The notes below the pieces were generated by a model. It was not told where the DNA came from. It saw only the letters and a list, made by a program, of their open reading frames with translations, and did not search any database. The position numbers were made by a program, and so were the translations under genes. Below, piece by piece: positions 25,876 to 34,427 of a DNA stretch of 34,759 bases. This stretch comes from Osedax symbiont Rs1 (GTDB lineage Bacteria; Pseudomonadota; Gammaproteobacteria; Pseudomonadales; Balneatricaceae), in assembly GCA_000416275.1 (NCBI GenBank), contig ASZJ01000120.1, forward strand, positions 1-34,759, in the 5' to 3' direction. Every line of letters begins with the position of its first letter. Position 1 is the stretch's first letter.

Positions 25876-26778
25876 ATGGCTGAACAGTTTCTCACCATCG
25901 CCGATTGCGTCGGTAATACTCCCTTAGTTAGGCTCCAAAGAATTCCGGTGCCGAACAATAATATAATTCTATGTAAGTTGGAGGGGAATAATCCCGCGGG
26001 CTCGGTTAAAGATAGACCGGCGATGTCGATGATAGAGAGAGCGCAGCAGCGCGGCGATATTGTCCCCGGTGATACTATCATTGAGGCGACATCGGGAAAC
26101 ACTGGCATTGCGCTGGCTATGGCCGCCGCCATTTACGGTTATAAAATGGTATTGATTATGCCAGCTAACATGAGTAGTGAACGTAAATCTGCGATGACCG
26201 CATACGGTGCTCGGTTGATCGAAGTTAGCTCCGAGCAGGGCATGGAATACGCTCGGGATTTAGCCTTACAAATGCAGGGGCGAGGCGAGGGCACAGTGCT
26301 AGATCAGTTCGCAAATGCCGATAATCCGCTTGCTCACTACCATACTACTGGCCCGGAAATTTGGCGGCAAAGTGCCGGAAAAATTTCGCATTTTGTTAGC
26401 TCAATGGGGACTACCGGCACTATTATGGGAGTCTCTGCATATTTAAAAGAACAAAATAAGGATATTCAAATCGTTGGGCTACAACCAGCGGATGGTGCGG
26501 CTATTCCCGGTATTCGCCGCTGGTCAAAAGCTTATTTGCCGGCGATCTTTGATCAAAGTAAAGTCGATATGATGTTAGATATTCAGCAAGTAGATGCGGA
26601 ATTTACCATGAAGCAATTAGCCACTCAAGAGGGAATATTTTGTGGTGTCTCATCGGGTGGAGCAGTGGCGGGTGCCTTAAAGGTGGCCGAAAGCGTGGAA
26701 AATGCGGTGATTGTCTGCATTATCTGCGATCGAGGAGATCGATACCTATCAACGGGGGTTTTTGATAATAATGACTAA
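25876..26778 (+). CDS. cysM: Cysteine synthase B
   Basis: This 300-residue PLP enzyme makes cysteine from O-acetylserine and sulfide, and in CysM also from thiosulfate. PLP-binding Lys45 is in NPAGSVKDRPAMSMIE. EATSGNTGIALA and the phosphate loop VSSMGTTGTIMGV are intact, and FCGVSSGGAVAGAL is near the C terminus. The short length and N terminus ADCVGNTPLVRLQRIP favour CysM over CysK. It is followed by a family-1 element and then relA. In P. aeruginosa an RNA methyltransferase gene (rlmD) lies between cysM and relA; it is absent here. Confidence 0.93.
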   Translation: MAEQFLTIADCVGNTPLVRLQRIPVPNNNIILCKLEGNNPAGSVKDRPAMSMIERAQQRGDIVPGDTIIEATSGNTGIALAMAAAIYGYKMVLIMPANMSSERKSAMTAYGARLIEVSSEQGMEYARDLALQMQGRGEGTVLDQFANADNPLAHYHTTGPEIWRQSAGKISHFVSSMGTTGTIMGVSAYLKEQNKDIQIVGLQPADGAAIPGIRRWSKAYLPAIFDQSKVDMMLDIQQVDAEFTMKQLATQEGIFCGVSSGGAVAGALKVAESVENAVIVCIICDRGDRYLSTGVFDNND

Positions 26779-27091
26779 CTATATCCTGAATCAGTGACTT
26801 CACTGCACCACATAGCGCAAGCTCTTGATTCTACAGCGGTTAGAAAAATGCCCGCTGAACCTACGGGTTTTATGCACGGACGCATATGAGCTTGCAGCTA
26901 ATATTTTTCAATTCCACCGTAAAACCAATATCTTACACTCTGTATTCACTTTAAAGTCACGGATTCAGGTATATTTCATTAAAAATCTAATATTTATGGA
27001 TAAATTTAGCATAATATTCGATTAGCTTTTTTTAAAAGTTAACTTTTCATTCTAACTTTTTTGCTATTTGAGCAAGGAGTGGCGATTAGCC
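26779..27091. other. Gap between cysM and relA
   Basis: These 313 bp are mostly filled by family-1 element copy B (26785-26969). The remaining 120 bp before relA include AAAAGTTA/TAACTTTT (27034-27060), a weak AT-only stem followed by T residues. Confidence 0.7.
26785..26969 (+). mobile_element. Family-1 MITE-like element, copy B (185 bp)
   Basis: The left end CCTGAATCAGTGACTTCA and the right end, read on the minus strand as CCTGAATCCGTGACTTTA, match at 16 of 18 positions. The flanks are TATAT on both sides (26780-26784 and 26970-26974), a perfect 5-bp direct repeat. The interior matches copy A except for a missing segment after TTATGCACGGA and an extra left block with CAAGCTCTTGATTCTACAGC that is also in copies C and D. 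Confidence 0.75.
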
Positions 27092-29362
27092 ATGGTTAAG
27101 GTAAGAGATGATCATCCGGTACACGAAGACGGTACTGTCGACATAACACTTTGGATCTCAATGATTGAGGAAAAAGTGACCATAGATGACCCCGACAAGC
27201 TTTATCGGGCCTGTGAACTGGCAAGGGATGTTTACGCGGCGACAGCAAACATTGAAGACGATTGGAAGGGCTACGGCAGCGGTTGTTTTTTAATAGGCTT
27301 GGAAATGGCGCAAATACTGTCTGAGCTACAGCAAGATCAAGACACTATCATTGCTGCAGTGCTCTACCGTTGCGTTAGAGAAAACAAACTGCAGCTATCG
27401 CAAGTCAAAAAGCAATTTGGCGCAAAAATAAGTGACTGTATCGATGGTGTGCAGCAAATGGCAGCTATCGGCAGTCGGATCAATCCGCGGACTGGCGATT
27501 CAGTGTTGGGTTCTGAATCGACGCAAGTCGATACGGTACGAAAAATGCTGGTTGCCATGATTGACGATGTCAGAGTCGCGTTGATTAAAATCGCTGAGCG
27601 TACTTGTGCTATTCGCAGCGTTAAAAATGCCGACCGTATGAAGCGCTATCTTGTTGCTCGAGAAGTATTCGATATATACGCCCCTCTCGCACATCGTCTA
27701 GGTATCGGCCACATAAAATGGGAGCTGGAAGATCTTTCTTTTCGCTATCTAAAGCCTAATGACTATAAAACCATCGCCAATATGCTGGACGGCAAACGGC
27801 TTGAGCGGCAAGATTTTATTGATACGGCAGTGAAAACTGTTTACCAAAAGCTTTTAGAGCAAGATATTGTTTCCGATGTAAAAGGACGCGCCAAGCATAT
27901 TTATAGTATCTGGCGTAAAATGCAGCGTAAAAATATTGAATTCTCTCAAGTATACGATATGCGTGCGGTGCGTGTGCTAGTGCCCAATATTCGCGACTGT
28001 TATGCCGCTTTAGGTCTAGTCCATGGTATTTGGCGCAATATTCCCCACGAATTTGATGATTATATCGCCTCTCCTAAACCCAATGGCTATCGCTCGCTAC
28101 ACACCGCTGTATTTGGTCCAGAAGGTAAAATTTTAGAAATTCAAATTCGCACCCCCGAAATGCATGAAGAAGCGGAACTAGGGGTGTGTGCACACCACGT
28201 CTATAAGGGGACTGATACGGGGGCAGGCAGTGATTCTTATGAAGAGAAGATTACCTGGTTGCGCCAAGTCCTAGAGTGGCATGAAGACCTAGGTGCAGCG
28301 GAAGATCTCGGTGAAATATTACGCTCTGATGTGGTTCAGGACCGACTGTATTTATTTACCCCCGATGGGCATGTGATCGATATGCAAAATGGTGCCACTG
28401 CGATAGATTTTGCCTATCGAGTACACACCGAAATAGGTCATCGCTGCTGTGGTGCTAAAGTAAACGGACGCATAGTGCCGCTTAACAAACCTTTAGTGAC
28501 CGGCGATCAAGTAGAAATTTTAACGGGCTCGGAACAGCGACCTCGCAGAGATTGGCTGAATGTCAACTTAGGGTATGTGACGACTTCAAAAGCGCGAGCA
28601 AAAGTAGCGCACTGGTTTAAACTGCAAGACAAAGACAAAAATATCACTGCCGGTCGCAATATCATCGAGCGAGAGTTTACCCGCTTGGCGATCAATGCCA
28701 ATGATATTGACCTTAAAACAGCAGCCAAACAAATCAATTATCATCAAGTGGATGATATGTATGCGGCTATGGGAGCGGGTGACGTTAGGTTGTCGCAAAT
28801 TCTTAATGCTGCGCAGTCACAATTAGGGGAAAAGGAGGCGGAAGATCAGCTGCCACTCGCGTTAATCGACGGCAGTAAATTTCAAGATAAATCGGCTGAT
28901 AATTCCGGAATCAGTATCCTCGGAGTCGGAAATTTACTAACCAATATTGCCGCTTGCTGCCAGCCTGTGCCCGGTGATCTAATCAGTGGTTATATCACTC
29001 AGGGGAGAGGGGTATCTATTCACCGTGATGACTGCTCTAATTTGTCAGCCCTGAGAACGAGTGACGCGGTGCGGGTGGTGCCAGTGGAGTGGGGCGAAAA
29101 AGATGAGCGTACTTTTCCTGTGGATGTGGCTATCTTGGCTTACGACCGCTCTGGACTGTTACGAGATCTAATGAATGTTTTTGCCAATGAACACTGTAAT
29201 GTTATCGCCGCTAATACCAAAACAGATCGACAAAATAGCACGGCAGAGTTTTTCTTTACCATTGAAGTGTCGCGGTTGGAAAGTTTGGGACGGTTAATGG
29301 ATAAAATAAATCAAGTACCGAATATAATTAATGTGCAGCGCAATAGAAACAGTAACAACTAA
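27092..29362 (+). CDS. relA: RelA (p)ppGpp synthetase
   Basis: This ribosome-associated enzyme transfers pyrophosphate from ATP to GDP/GTP during amino-acid starvation. The domain order is an inactive hydrolase-like region that lacks the HD pair, then the synthetase domain (VYDMRAVRVLVPNIRDCY, HEFDDYIASPKPNGYRSLHTAV with the RelA-type EFDD signature, and IEIQIRTPEMHEEAELG-type block). A TGS domain (LYLFTPDGHVIDMQNGATAIDFAY), a Cys-containing region (CCQPVPGD...HRDDC) and a C-terminal ACT domain follow. The ATG at 27092 (MVKVRDDHPV) is preferred over an in-frame TTG at 27068 because it has AAGGAG upstream and matches RelA N termini. It encodes 756 residues. Confidence 0.95.
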   Translation: MVKVRDDHPVHEDGTVDITLWISMIEEKVTIDDPDKLYRACELARDVYAATANIEDDWKGYGSGCFLIGLEMAQILSELQQDQDTIIAAVLYRCVRENKLQLSQVKKQFGAKISDCIDGVQQMAAIGSRINPRTGDSVLGSESTQVDTVRKMLVAMIDDVRVALIKIAERTCAIRSVKNADRMKRYLVAREVFDIYAPLAHRLGIGHIKWELEDLSFRYLKPNDYKTIANMLDGKRLERQDFIDTAVKTVYQKLLEQDIVSDVKGRAKHIYSIWRKMQRKNIEFSQVYDMRAVRVLVPNIRDCYAALGLVHGIWRNIPHEFDDYIASPKPNGYRSLHTAVFGPEGKILEIQIRTPEMHEEAELGVCAHHVYKGTDTGAGSDSYEEKITWLRQVLEWHEDLGAAEDLGEILRSDVVQDRLYLFTPDGHVIDMQNGATAIDFAYRVHTEIGHRCCGAKVNGRIVPLNKPLVTGDQVEILTGSEQRPRRDWLNVNLGYVTTSKARAKVAHWFKLQDKDKNITAGRNIIEREFTRLAINANDIDLKTAAKQINYHQVDDMYAAMGAGDVRLSQILNAAQSQLGEKEAEDQLPLALIDGSKFQDKSADNSGISILGVGNLLTNIAACCQPVPGDLISGYITQGRGVSIHRDDCSNLSALRTSDAVRVVPVEWGEKDERTFPVDVAILAYDRSGLLRDLMNVFANEHCNVIAANTKTDRQNSTAEFFFTIEVSRLESLGRLMDKINQVPNIINVQRNRNSNN

Positions 29363-29566
29363 GCACAAAATTTGTTTGGTGTCTGCGGTTAAAATGTTGC
29401 TCGGATAACCAGCTTTTGTACTTCATCGCCAATGTTTTTGTGCGTTGGGCTGGTGGCTGATCTGGGCGGTGTTTCCTTAAAAATTGCCTTAAATTAGGGG
29501 GTGTATAAGGGGGGCGTGAACTATTTTTGTGGGTAGATAAAAATATATAGTGGTGTGAGTCAGTCA

Positions 29567-30388
29567 ATGGATAAATACAATATAGATGACCTAATCTATT
29601 TAATGCAGCGCCTAAGAGAGCCTGAATATGGTTGCCCTTGGGACATAAAGCAAGATTTTTCGAGTATAGTGCCCTACACGCTGGAAGAGTGCTATGAAGT
29701 GATTGATGCGATTGAGTCTAAAGATTGGCCACATCTTGCGGAAGAGTTAGGCGATCTACTGTTTCAAATAATTTTCTATAGTCAATTAGCTGCTGAGCAG
29801 CAGCGGTTTGATTTGAGTGATGTGATACATATATTGGTTGATAAACTGATTCGTCGACACCCGCACGTATTCATCGATCAGCAATTGCATACTAGAGCTA
29901 AAGTAACCCTCAGCGAGCGGCAAATTTCTGATAGCTGGGAGAGTATCAAGCAGCGGGAAAGAGCGGCGAAGAAAACGCCAGAGCAAGGGCTTAGTTCAGT
30001 ATTAGATGATATACCCAAGGCGCTTCCCGCCTTGATAAGGGCCGATAAACTGCAGCGTAGAGCGTCTAAGGTAGGTTTTGATTGGGATCAAATAACACCG
30101 GTTATTGAAAAGATTGAAGAGGAACTCGCCGAGCTAAAAGAGGCGATTAGCAGTCGAAATATTCTAAATATTAAAGACGAAATGGGCGATGTACTGTTCG
30201 CCCAAGTTAATTTAGCCAGGCACTTAGGGGTTAATGCCGAGGAGGCGTTGCGCGGCACCAACCAAAAATTTACTCGTAGATTCAATTATGTAGAAAAACA
30301 AGTGGTTAAAGCAGGGCGGCACTGGGACGACTTCTCTTTAAGCGAACTCGACGCATATTGGGATGCGGCAAAAAAACGCGGCTTGTGA
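29567..30388 (+). CDS. mazG: Nucleoside triphosphate pyrophosphohydrolase MazG
   Basis: This enzyme hydrolyses NTPs and dNTPs to monophosphates and pyrophosphate, which may counter ppGpp-related stress. Two tandem MazG domains are present. The first has MQRLREPEYGCPWD, TLEECYEVIDAIE and EELGDLLFQIIFYSQLA. The second has FDWDQITPVIEKIEEELAELKEAI and KDEMGDVLFAQVNLARHLG. The Glu-rich metal-binding motifs are intact in both. The start is taken as ATG 29567 (273 residues) because it aligns with E. coli MazG; an in-frame GTG at 29555 would add four residues. The relA-mazG order matches E. coli and Pseudomonas. Confidence 0.95.
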   Translation: MDKYNIDDLIYLMQRLREPEYGCPWDIKQDFSSIVPYTLEECYEVIDAIESKDWPHLAEELGDLLFQIIFYSQLAAEQQRFDLSDVIHILVDKLIRRHPHVFIDQQLHTRAKVTLSERQISDSWESIKQRERAAKKTPEQGLSSVLDDIPKALPALIRADKLQRRASKVGFDWDQITPVIEKIEEELAELKEAISSRNILNIKDEMGDVLFAQVNLARHLGVNAEEALRGTNQKFTRRFNYVEKQVVKAGRHWDDFSLSELDAYWDAAKKRGL

Positions 30389-30666
30389 TTTATCCTCAGC
30401 TTAAGTGTTAATAAAGGTTGAGTCCGAAAGCGCTTTAGATTATTCTCGGCTGCCTTAATAATTTTAAAGTTATATATTAAGCGATAATTAGAGAGCCCAA
30501 TAGCTACTTTTGCAGCAGCTATTTGGCAAAAAAATGCTACTTATGTCCTATGGTATTTAATGGTTAATAAAGTATCCTCTGTCTTCATTATAGATACTAG
30601 TTGGTAATCCATAGCAAGACACTAGAGTCAGAATAGACCCGTTTTTTTATATTAGATAGGAATTGA

Positions 30667-31329
<663 letters not shown>

Positions 31330-31352
31330 TAAAGACTATAATAGTACCGATC

Positions 31353-31378
31353 AAGCCGCCTAGAGCGGCTTTTTTTTG
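31353..31378 (+). terminator. Rho-independent terminator of adk
   Basis: AAGCCGC (31353-31359) pairs with GCGGCTT (31365-31371) around the loop CTAGA, followed by an unbroken T run to about 31377. It lies 24 bp after the adk stop. Confidence 0.9.
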
Positions 31379-31419
31379 CTTCTAATCTAAGGTGATAGCC
31401 AGATAAATGGACAATATTG

Positions 31420-32451
31420 ATGTCTCAAAGTGAAAAAGTCGCCGTGGTACTGGTTAATTTAGGTACTCCCAAGCGGGCGGATATACAGTCGGTGAAAGAG
31501 TTTTTAGCGGAATTTCTTGCGGACCAAAGGGTTATAGAAGGCAGCGGGCCTAGACGCTGGCTATGGTTAGCCATATTAAGGTTGATTATACTCAATACTC
31601 GGCCGAAAAAAGTACTCAAACTGTATCAACAAATTTGGCGCCAAGACTCGCCGATGCGCAGTATTTTACACAGCCAAGTGAGTCATTTACAGGCAGTGCT
31701 CACAAAAAAATATCTGAAGCCGCCCACCGTTTTTGCAGCCATGACCTACGGAGAGCCAGGATTGACAGCGTTGCTGAAAAACCTACAGGACAACGACTAC
31801 ACCCAAATTTTTGTTATGCCGTTATTCCCCCAGTACTCAGCTACATCAACCGCCCCCGTTTACGACAGGGTCGCTGATTTTCAAAAAGCCAGTAGGAATG
31901 TACTAGATATACGGATCTTGAAATGTTATTACAGTCATGCAAAATTTATTCAGGCGCTCAGTCAAAGTATTGAAAGTTTTTGGCAAAATAACCCACCGGC
32001 GTCAAAACTAATGTTTTCCTATCACGGCATTCCCCAGCAGTATGCAGATCAAGGGGACCCCTATCCGCAGCAGTGTCTAGAGACGACCACAGCGGTCATC
32101 AAAGAGTTACACAGAGGTGGTTTTGCTAAGCAGCTACCTAGTGTTATCAGCACTTTTCAGTCGCGATTTGGGCCTACTCAATGGGTGCAACCTTACACTG
32201 ACGCCACTTTAGAGGAATTGGCTGTCAATGGCGTGCAATCGATCGACGTTATTTGTCCGGCATTTTCTGCCGACTGTCTAGAAACATTAGAAGAGATAGC
32301 TGTAACTAACCAAAAGCTGTTTATTGACAAGGGTGGGGTAGAGTATCGCTATATTCCCGCGCTCAATGATCAACCATTATTTATCGAATGTCTTGCAGAC
32401 ATCTTGCAGCAACAAGCCGCTGATTGGCTAGGAGAAAAAATTGAATCCTGA
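31420..32451 (+). CDS. hemH: Ferrochelatase
   Basis: This enzyme inserts Fe2+ into protoporphyrin IX in the last step of heme synthesis. It has VVLVNLGTPKR at the N terminus, the conserved FVMPLFPQYSATST, the active-site histidine in FSYHGIPQQYADQGDPY (about residue 202) and the Glu-containing CPAFSADCLETLEEI. No C-terminal Fe-S cysteine cluster is seen, as in most gammaproteobacterial enzymes. The ATG at 31420 is preferred; a TTG directly before it would add one residue. The gene overlaps the rlmB start by 11 bp. Confidence 0.95.
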   Translation: MSQSEKVAVVLVNLGTPKRADIQSVKEFLAEFLADQRVIEGSGPRRWLWLAILRLIILNTRPKKVLKLYQQIWRQDSPMRSILHSQVSHLQAVLTKKYLKPPTVFAAMTYGEPGLTALLKNLQDNDYTQIFVMPLFPQYSATSTAPVYDRVADFQKASRNVLDIRILKCYYSHAKFIQALSQSIESFWQNNPPASKLMFSYHGIPQQYADQGDPYPQQCLETTTAVIKELHRGGFAKQLPSVISTFQSRFGPTQWVQPYTDATLEELAVNGVQSIDVICPAFSADCLETLEEIAVTNQKLFIDKGGVEYRYIPALNDQPLFIECLADILQQQAADWLGEKIES

Positions 32452-33205
32452 TGTGTTATTTGGTTTTCACGCGGTGAAAACAACCCTAAAATTTGATCCA
32501 ACTCGGGTAAAAAAGCTACTGATTATCGCCGATCGAAAGGATCAGCGTATTGCTCAAGTCATCGAAACAGCGCAACAGCTGAAGTTGCCAATTGAAAGAT
32601 GTAATCGCAAAGTATTAGATGAGCTGACCGATCGAGCAGCTCATCAAGGTGTCGCTATTGTCTGCGATCCGATTAAAGCTAAAGATGAAGCATTTTTAGA
32701 CAAGTTATTAGACAATTTGGCCAGTACCGATCCGGACGTTGCAAGTGAAGCGCCTTTTTTATTGGTGCTAGATGGAGTGACTGACCCGCACAATTTAGGT
32801 GCGTGCATCCGAAGTGCAGACGCCGCGGGCGTGCATGCGGTTATCGCCCCTAAAAATAATTCAGCGCCGCTCAATCCGACGGTTGCCAAAGTGGCCTGCG
32901 GTGCTGTGGATGTCATGCCCTATGTACAAGTGACCAATCTCGCACGTACCCTGCAAAAACTACAGCACCGAGGAATATGGATAGCGGGGACCTCGGGAGA
33001 TGCAGAGCAAGATGTCTATCAGTCCAATTTGGTTGGTCCGCTGGCGCTAGTGATGGGTGCAGAGGGCAAAGGTATGCGTCGGTTGACTCAGGAAAACTGT
33101 GATTTCTTACTTAAAATTCCGATGGCGGGAGAAGTGAGTAGTTTGAACGTCTCTGTAGCGACCGGGGTCTGTCTCTATGAAGCGCTCAGACAGAGAAGGA
33201 AGTAG
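32441..33205 (+). CDS. rlmB: 23S rRNA (guanosine-2251-2'-O)-methyltransferase RlmB
   Basis: This 254-residue SpoU-class (SPOUT) methyltransferase has the N-terminal RNA-binding domain (about 1-78) and catalytic domain (about 100-250). Motif 1 is DPHNLGACIRSADAAG (115-130, with Arg124). Motif 2 is LVMGAEGKGM (203-212, with Glu208). Motif 3 is IPMAGEVSSLNVSVATG (226-242, with Asn236). NSAPLNPTVAKVACGA is typical of RlmB. The start is TTG with GGAG 6 bp upstream, inside the end of hemH, so translation is probably coupled to hemH. In E. coli rlmB is next to rnr; here it is linked to hemH. Confidence 0.9.
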   Translation: MNPDVLFGFHAVKTTLKFDPTRVKKLLIIADRKDQRIAQVIETAQQLKLPIERCNRKVLDELTDRAAHQGVAIVCDPIKAKDEAFLDKLLDNLASTDPDVASEAPFLLVLDGVTDPHNLGACIRSADAAGVHAVIAPKNNSAPLNPTVAKVACGAVDVMPYVQVTNLARTLQKLQHRGIWIAGTSGDAEQDVYQSNLVGPLALVMGAEGKGMRRLTQENCDFLLKIPMAGEVSSLNVSVATGVCLYEALRQRRK

Positions 33206-33328
33206 AGCTTATATTTTAAAAAACCAAGAGCTCAGGATATCAGCTGAGTTAATTTCTTTAATAGACTAGCCAGTATTTACTTTTAAGCTTAAAAATAGTG
33301 TCGACGGACTGTCGGCTATTCCCGTTAA

Positions 33329-33368
33329 TTTTAATACCCCACTTAAAAGCTTAAGTGGGGTATTAAAA
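33329..33368. terminator. Perfect 18-bp stem between convergent genes, bidirectional terminator
   Basis: TTTTAATACCCCACTTAA (33329-33346) pairs exactly with TTAAGTGGGGTATTAAAA (33351-33368) around the loop AAGC. It is placed between rlmB and the convergent lipoprotein gene. There is no long U run, but the stem ends in A/T bases on both strands. Confidence 0.75.
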
Positions 33369-33389
33369 TCACTGCACTAAGCCACTCGT

Positions 33390-34427
33390 CTACTGAGAGA
33401 CGCCGAGTTTGCGTAAGGTGGCAATGGTGAGTTGCCCAGAGGCTAGATCGTTGGCTTTTTGATAGCTGTTAACCGCTGCCAAAGTTTCCCGACCTAAGAT
33501 GCCATCGATAGGGCCAGGATTATAGTTGTTAGCTCGCAGTGCTCGCTGTAAGCGTCTGACCACATCTCCATTAGTGTTAGTTTCACAGAGAATTGAACGC
33601 CACTCTAGCTGAGAGTCCAATACTTTAATCCGTTGCGAGATAGTCTTGGTTTGCCCTGGTATATTTATGGTGTGCTGCGAAGCGGCTTGTAGCAACTTGT
33701 GAATATGCACATCTTTGTAGGTTGCAGCGACAGTAACAGAGCGGGTTGTGGCTGGTTGATCAACCACTCGTCGGCTAATGGTTTTGGTGCGGGCAGGTAC
33801 TTCAATGGAGCGGACACTGGCTGGTTGTTCAAGGATGCGTTTAGTGATGGTCTTATACACGGCAGGCACTTCAACTAAGCACATGATTTCGCCAGTAATG
33901 GTGTCAATTTTTTGAATCGGGCCCCTGCCTTTCTTCCATTCGGTACGCGCCGGGGATACCAATATTTTTTCCGAAACGGTTCTAAAAGTAGCAGCAGTTT
34001 GCACCAGTCGGGTAGAGGCCTCTTGCACAATAATAGTGTCGGTGACGGTTTTGAAGGTTGCCGGTATTATTTGTAAGCGGCTACTTTCCTCAGTGGCGAT
34101 CACTCTTTGAGTGGTATTTATATATTTAGCTTTGGTGGTTTCGATACGCTGTGAAGGTGCAACTGTTTCAATGGTGTGGCTTCTAGTTTCAAATGTCGCG
34201 GGAGTTAATACTCTAGCATAACATTCACCAGCTTTAGGGTTAGGGGGTGTTAATCCTTGAGGTCCAGAATGCCTTAGCCTATCGAGCTCAGCTTCGAGCT
34301 GAGCAATACGATCAGTATCGGCATCAAGAGAGTTGTGCGCACTGCCCTGAGGACCATTATTTGCGCAACCACTTAATACAGCAACACTGAGTGCTGCTAT
34401 AGCAAATCCGTATGATTTTGCCTTCAT
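33390..34427 (-). CDS. Repeat-containing lipoprotein with C-terminal peptidoglycan-binding domain
   Basis: This 345-residue protein has a lipoprotein signal peptide with lipobox LSGC and lipidated Cys21. A short coiled segment (TDRIAQLEAELDRLRH, 38-53) follows. Then, from about 76 to 280, come roughly eight imperfect repeats of 22-24 residues with the pattern PA-T/V-aromatic-K-T-(V/I)-(S/T)-x-x-(I/V)-(L/V). Examples are PATFKTVTDTIIV, PAVYKTITKRILEQPAS and PARTKTISRRVVDQPAT. One repeat is interrupted by WKKGRGPIQKIDTITGEIMC (165-183). The last 60 residues (GDVVRRLQRALRANNYNPGPIDGILGRETLAAVNSYQ) form a PG_binding_1 domain. This suggests a lipid-anchored protein that spans toward and grips peptidoglycan; the repeat function is unknown. 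Confidence 0.8.
   Translation of the reverse strand: MKAKSYGFAIAALSVAVLSGCANNGPQGSAHNSLDADTDRIAQLEAELDRLRHSGPQGLTPPNPKAGECYARVLTPATFETRSHTIETVAPSQRIETTKAKYINTTQRVIATEESSRLQIIPATFKTVTDTIIVQEASTRLVQTAATFRTVSEKILVSPARTEWKKGRGPIQKIDTITGEIMCLVEVPAVYKTITKRILEQPASVRSIEVPARTKTISRRVVDQPATTRSVTVAATYKDVHIHKLLQAASQHTINIPGQTKTISQRIKVLDSQLEWRSILCETNTNGDVVRRLQRALRANNYNPGPIDGILGRETLAAVNSYQKANDLASGQLTIATLRKLGVSQ

Noticed and set aside
26825-27025. 66-codon plus-strand frame between cysM and relA
   Set aside because: It runs across family-1 element copy B and beyond; frames in the other copies are not kept, so it is not a gene.
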